Below the pieces are notes generated by a model that saw nothing but the letters and a program-made list of their open reading frames with translations, searched no databases and had not been told where the DNA came from. A stretch of 10,733 nucleotides of DNA, taken from NCBI GenBank assembly GCA_964422925.1, contig CAYRDC010000047.1:1-10733 (forward strand). Direction: 5' to 3'. The translations under genes and the position numbers were made by a program. This DNA is from CAYRDC01 sp964422925 (GTDB lineage Bacteria; Bacteroidota; Bacteroidia; Chitinophagales; S012-47). Below, piece after piece: positions 8,110 to 10,733 of the stretch (the first letter of the stretch is position 1; each line of letters opens with the position of its first letter).

Positions 8110-9949
8110 TTTCCAGTATATCTTTTTCTACTCTCAGGTTTTCAATAATAAACTGCTGGCGGTCGGGACTGTTTTTGCCCATGTAAAAGGAAAGCAGATC
8201 CCGTATGGACATGTCTTTCTTCAGCATTACCGGAGCCAGCCGGATATTTTCACTGATAAACTGCTTGAACTCACCGGGTGATATTTCTCCCAATCCCTTA
8301 AACCGGGTGATCTCGATATTTTGCCCAAGCTGCCGGATGGCTTGTTGCTTTTCCTCCTCGTTATAGCAGTATATGGTGCGTTGTTTGTTCCTGACCCGGA
8401 ATAAGGGCGTTTCCAGGATAAACAGGTGGTTATGCCTTACAAGATCCGGGTAAAACTGCAGGAAAAAAGTAAGCAACAGCAATCTGATATGCATGCCGTC
8501 AACGTCCGCATCGGTGGCGATGACAACGTAATTGAAACGGAGATTTTCCAGACCGTCTTCCAGGTTGAGGGCGTGCTGCAGCAGGTTAAATTCCTCGTTT
8601 TCATATACTACCCGCTTAGTAAGCCCGAAGCAATTCAGAGGTTTGCCCCGCAGACTGAACACCGCTTGGGTTTGCACATCCCTGGCTTTTGTCAGGCTTC
8701 CGCTGGCTGAATCTCCTTCGGTAATGAATATCATAGTCTCCTGGCTGCGCTCGTTTTTCCGGTCTGTATAGTGGATGCGGCAGTCACGCAGCTTTTTATT
8801 ATGCAGATTTGCTTTTTTGGCCCTTTGATTCGCCAGCTTCTTTATACCAGCGATTTCCTTGCGCTCCCGCTCCGACTGCTGGATTCTCTTCAGCAGTTTC
8901 TCCGCGGTATCCGCGTTTTTATGCAGGTAATTATCCAGCTCGCGTTTAACGAAATCATTGATATAGGTCCTCAACACCGGACCGTTCGGCCCCATCATGG
9001 TGCTGCCCAGCTTGGTTTTTGTCTGCGATTCAAATATCGGCTCCTGGATGCGGACGCTGATGGCCCCGATAATGGAAGCCCGTATATCCGATGTGTCAAA
9101 ATCCTTTTTATAAAACTCCCGCAATGTTTTTACAATCGCCTCCCGGAAAGCTGTTAAATGGGTTCCACCGTGTGTTGTATTCTGCCCGTTTACAAAAGAA
9201 TAGTACTCTTCCCCGTATTGGTTGCCGTGGGTCAGGGCTACTTCAATATCCTTCCCCTTTAGGTGGATAACCGGATACCGTAATTCTTCCTCCCGGGTAT
9301 TGTCCAGGATAAGATCGAGCAATCCGTTTTTTGACTGGTATTTAACGCCATTGAACCGGATGGTAAGGCCGGAATTCAGATAGGTATAGTTCCGAACCAG
9401 GGTTTCAAGGTATTCCGGCACAAAATGGTAGTTATGAAAAATCTGTTCGTCAGGTATAAAGATTACGCGGGTACCATTCCTTTCCTCCGTACGGGCAATG
9501 TTATGGTTTTTCAGCAAGTCGCCCCGGCAGAATTCCGCCACCTTAATACGTCCGTCCCGGATACTTTCCACCCTGAAATAAGATGATAAGGCATTGGCCG
9601 CTTTGGTACCGACCCCGTTGAGCCCAACCGATTTTTGAAAAGCCTCCGTATCGTATTTGCCACCGGTATTGATTTTTGAAACACATTCAATGACCTTACC
9701 CAATGGGATGCCGCGCCCATAGTCGCGAACCTGGACCTTCTTCTCATTGACATCGACTTCTATTATCCTCCCATACCCCATTATGTGTTCATCAATGGCA
9801 TTATCAATTATTTCCTTGACGAGCAAATAAATACCGTCATCATGCGAAGAGCCGTCACCGACTTTCCCGATATACATACCGGGGCGCATCCGGATATGTT
9901 CCTTCCAGTCGAGCGATTTAATATGTTTTTCAGTATAGTTGGCTGTCAT
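8099..9949 (-). CDS. parE: DNA topoisomerase IV subunit B
   Basis: 616 residues, complete, of usual ParE length. This is the ATPase subunit that captures the transported duplex and drives strand passage with ParC. The N-terminal GHKL ATPase domain shows KEIIDNAIDE (general base E46, Mg-binding N50), D76 in VRDYGRGIP and the ATP-lid glycine motif LNGVGTKAANALS (110-122). The transducer domain follows, with the gamma-phosphate-sensing QTK loop at 309-311 in FESQTKTK. The TOPRIM domain carries the acidic Mg sites: E411 in TEGDSASG and D480/D482/D484 in TDADVDG, preceded by LRGKPLN. The C-terminal part has the conserved ITRFKGLGEISP motif. All key residues are present, so the enzyme should be active. 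It is the first gene of a parE-parC operon and overlaps parC by 11 nt. A Bacteroidota-type promoter lies just upstream. GyrB is the main alternative, but the size and the immediate pairing with a ParC-type A subunit argue for ParE. Confidence 0.95.
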   Translation of the reverse strand: MTANYTEKHIKSLDWKEHIRMRPGMYIGKVGDGSSHDDGIYLLVKEIIDNAIDEHIMGYGRIIEVDVNEKKVQVRDYGRGIPLGKVIECVSKINTGGKYDTEAFQKSVGLNGVGTKAANALSSYFRVESIRDGRIKVAEFCRGDLLKNHNIARTEERNGTRVIFIPDEQIFHNYHFVPEYLETLVRNYTYLNSGLTIRFNGVKYQSKNGLLDLILDNTREEELRYPVIHLKGKDIEVALTHGNQYGEEYYSFVNGQNTTHGGTHLTAFREAIVKTLREFYKKDFDTSDIRASIIGAISVRIQEPIFESQTKTKLGSTMMGPNGPVLRTYINDFVKRELDNYLHKNADTAEKLLKRIQQSERERKEIAGIKKLANQRAKKANLHNKKLRDCRIHYTDRKNERSQETMIFITEGDSASGSLTKARDVQTQAVFSLRGKPLNCFGLTKRVVYENEEFNLLQHALNLEDGLENLRFNYVVIATDADVDGMHIRLLLLTFFLQFYPDLVRHNHLFILETPLFRVRNKQRTIYCYNEEEKQQAIRQLGQNIEITRFKGLGEISPGEFKQFISENIRLAPVMLKKDMSIRDLLSFYMGKNSPDRQQFIIENLRVEKDILENVA

Positions 9950-10099
9950 AAACGGAGATTAAGGCAATCTACAAAAATATAGTTCAGCATCCTCCTTTCA
10001 GGATTGACTTATAAACCGGCATATAGAAGCTGAAGTCTAAAACGGGCAGTCCGTCAGATGCTGTAAATTTAACGGTAAAATATACATCTGCTGTTTACC
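9950..10099. other. Divergent intergenic region between parE and the rhodanese gene
   Basis: This 150-bp gap is the largest in the window and holds no plausible gene. The left part carries the candidate parE promoter. The right part is AT-rich, with a palindromic TAAATTTA at 10064-10071 and a 6-bp inverted repeat CAGATG/CATCTG (10055-10060 and 10085-10090) flanking it. TACATCTG at 10083-10090 is one base off a -7 box for the rhodanese gene but would make its transcript nearly leaderless, so no plus-strand promoter is called with confidence. Confidence 0.5.
9972..10001 (-). promoter_or_regulatory. Candidate promoter of the parE-parC operon
   Basis: On the minus strand, TATTTTTG (complement of 9972-9979) is a perfect match to the Bacteroidota -7 consensus TAnnTTTG. 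Nineteen nt upstream lies CTG (complement of 9999-10001), one base off the TTG core of the -33 element. Transcription would start about 15 nt before the parE ATG at 9949, giving a very short leader with no Shine-Dalgarno sequence. The -7 box is good and the -33 element is weak. Confidence 0.5.
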
Positions 10100-10582
10100 A
10101 TGCGACATAAAATATACCTTGCTCTTATCACTGTTTCCTACATACTAGTAATCAGTCAGCCAGTATGGAAAATGCAGTTATTCGATAAGCTGACTGGATA
10201 TCTGATTTCTGATAGTGCTATCCCATTAATTTCAGGCGATACGATTGAACAATTCGAGAGGTACTCCTTTATTGATGTCCGTCCGGATGAGGAGCGGAAG
10301 GTAGGCACTATCCCCGGGGCAATTTCCTGGGATTACGCAAATAACGATACTTTACCTGCCTTTGACCCGGGCAAACCGCTTATTCTGTTTTGCACAGCCG
10401 GTATCCGAAGCGATGAAGCAGCCAGGCTGATCAGGAAATCAAATCCTGATCTACCGGTATACAATCTGTCTGGTGGACTGATCCGGTGGGAAAGAACCGG
10501 GCTTCCATTAGTGGATTATTCCGGAACCCCGACAGATTCCGTTCATCCCTACAACAAATTCTGGGGCTGGTTTCTCTACTAA
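10100..10582 (+). CDS. Membrane-anchored or exported rhodanese-like domain protein
   Basis: 160 residues, complete, stop TAA at 10580-10582. Residues 5-19 form a hydrophobic segment after a basic Met-Arg-His-Lys start, either an uncleaved anchor or a signal peptide; no clear cleavage motif is seen, so the domain probably sits in the periplasm. Residues about 41-138 are a single rhodanese fold: FIDVRPDEE (57-65) is the entry signature, GTIPGAISW (69-77) is the typical GHIPGA-like motif, and the active-site loop is C98-TAGIR-S104, followed by YNLSGGLIRWE. With Cys present the protein can in principle carry a persulfide and transfer sulfane sulfur; the substrate is unknown. The last 20 or so residues (DSVHPYNKFWGWFLY) lie outside the fold and are unusually aromatic. 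It is a lone gene, divergent from parE and convergent with a T9SS cargo gene. Starting at M25 would remove the hydrophobic segment, so the first ATG is preferred. Confidence 0.88.
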   Translation: MRHKIYLALITVSYILVISQPVWKMQLFDKLTGYLISDSAIPLISGDTIEQFERYSFIDVRPDEERKVGTIPGAISWDYANNDTLPAFDPGKPLILFCTAGIRSDEAARLIRKSNPDLPVYNLSGGLIRWERTGLPLVDYSGTPTDSVHPYNKFWGWFLY

Positions 10583-10616
10583 AAAAAGCCGCCCCGGAAA
10601 ATTCCCGGGACGGCTT
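10581..10616 (-). terminator. Rho-independent terminator between convergent genes
   Basis: Arms 10586-10597 and 10605-10616 pair over 12 positions with one C/A mismatch, mostly G-C, around a 7-nt loop (10598-10604). Read on the minus strand the hairpin is followed at once by seven T (complement of 10581-10587), the classic intrinsic form, and it starts 28 nt after the stop of the minus-strand gene. On the plus strand the hairpin sits just after the rhodanese stop, but the following sequence lacks a T-run, so it would act less efficiently in that direction. Confidence 0.88.
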
Positions 10617-10644
10617 GCTGCTTTATAGCAGACACCCTCATTGT

Positions 10645-10733
10645 CTATTTACTCAGGATGAGCTTCCGGGTAATCACATATTCCCCGATGTTGAACCGGA
10701 TCATGTACTGGCCGCTGGCCAGTGAACCCAGGT
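10645..10733 (-). CDS. C-terminal end of a T9SS type A sorting domain protein (5' part outside window)
   Basis: Only the last 29 complete codons are inside the window; stop TAG at 10647-10645. The translation runs LGSLASGQYMIRFN, then IGEYVITRKLILSK. This matches the last beta-strands of T9SS type A sorting domains (Por_Secre_tail): a G-x-Y-x-(V/I) strand, then a short turn and a basic strand ending in K(L/I)(I/V)-x-(K/R). It therefore ends a secreted protein that crosses the outer membrane by T9SS. What the protein does is unknown because its body is not visible. It is convergent with the rhodanese gene and followed by a strong intrinsic terminator. Confidence 0.8.
   Translation of the reverse strand, partial: LGSLASGQYMIRFNIGEYVITRKLILSK

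Noticed and set aside
7402..8148. Plus-strand open frame of about 248 codons.
   Set aside because: Antisense to the conserved parC N-terminus and the parE C-terminus; no independent motif.
9991..9998. AAAGGAGG on the minus strand, a perfect Shine-Dalgarno-like sequence upstream of parE.
   Set aside because: It lies about 41 nt before the ATG and upstream of the candidate -7 box, so it would not be transcribed; members of this phylum rarely use such sites.
10618..10631. Small CTGCT-TTAT-AGCAG hairpin beside the strong terminator.
   Set aside because: Five base pairs only and no T-tract; the adjacent larger hairpin already explains termination.
1..10733. Search for mobile elements, CRISPR repeats, tRNA/rRNA genes, defence or toxin-antitoxin modules.
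   Set aside because: Nothing with transposase, integrase, repeat-spacer or RNA-gene character was seen; coding genes fill almost the entire window.

Overview
The window looks like a chromosomal segment of a member of the Bacteroidota. Three things support this. Two genes at the window edges encode pieces of type IX secretion system (T9SS) type A C-terminal sorting domains. The subunits of the type II topoisomerase have the sequence style of Bacteroidota topoisomerase IV. Start codons lack Shine-Dalgarno sequences, and the candidate promoters fit the Bacteroidota -33/-7 pattern (TTG / TAnnTTTG) better than the E. coli one. A finer taxonomic placement cannot be read from the sequence alone.

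Layout, left to right. (1) Positions 1-2364, minus strand: a secreted multidomain surface or extracellular protein whose 3' end is cut by the window. It has a signal peptide, two tandem lamin-tail domains, a Calx-beta domain, an OB-fold-like region, a PKD domain and the start of a T9SS sorting domain. (2) 2465-5281, minus: an exported S9-family (prolyl oligopeptidase/DPP-type) serine peptidase. (3) 5341-8109, minus: topoisomerase IV subunit A (parC) with a long disordered C-terminal tail. (4) 8099-9949, minus: topoisomerase IV subunit B (parE), overlapping parC by 11 nt. (5) 10100-10582, plus: a small membrane-anchored or exported rhodanese-domain protein, divergent from parE across a 150-bp intergenic region. 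(6) 10645-10733, minus: the last codons of another T9SS cargo gene, convergent with the rhodanese gene and separated from it by a strong hairpin terminator.

parE and parC form a clear operon and together build the A2B2 topoisomerase IV that decatenates chromosomes. The S9 peptidase gene lies 59 bp downstream in the same direction and may be read from the same transcript, but no metabolic link is evident. The LTD/PKD protein has its own possible promoter. No RNA gene, mobile element, CRISPR array, phage gene or toxin-antitoxin pair was seen, and no intergenic gap exceeds 150 bp. This is mostly ordinary core and secretome sequence. The points most worth a second look are the duplicated lamin-tail domains without a visible enzyme domain, the QxxLF-like end of the ParC tail, the alanines in the ParC quinolone-determining loop, and the aromatic C-terminal tail of the rhodanese protein.
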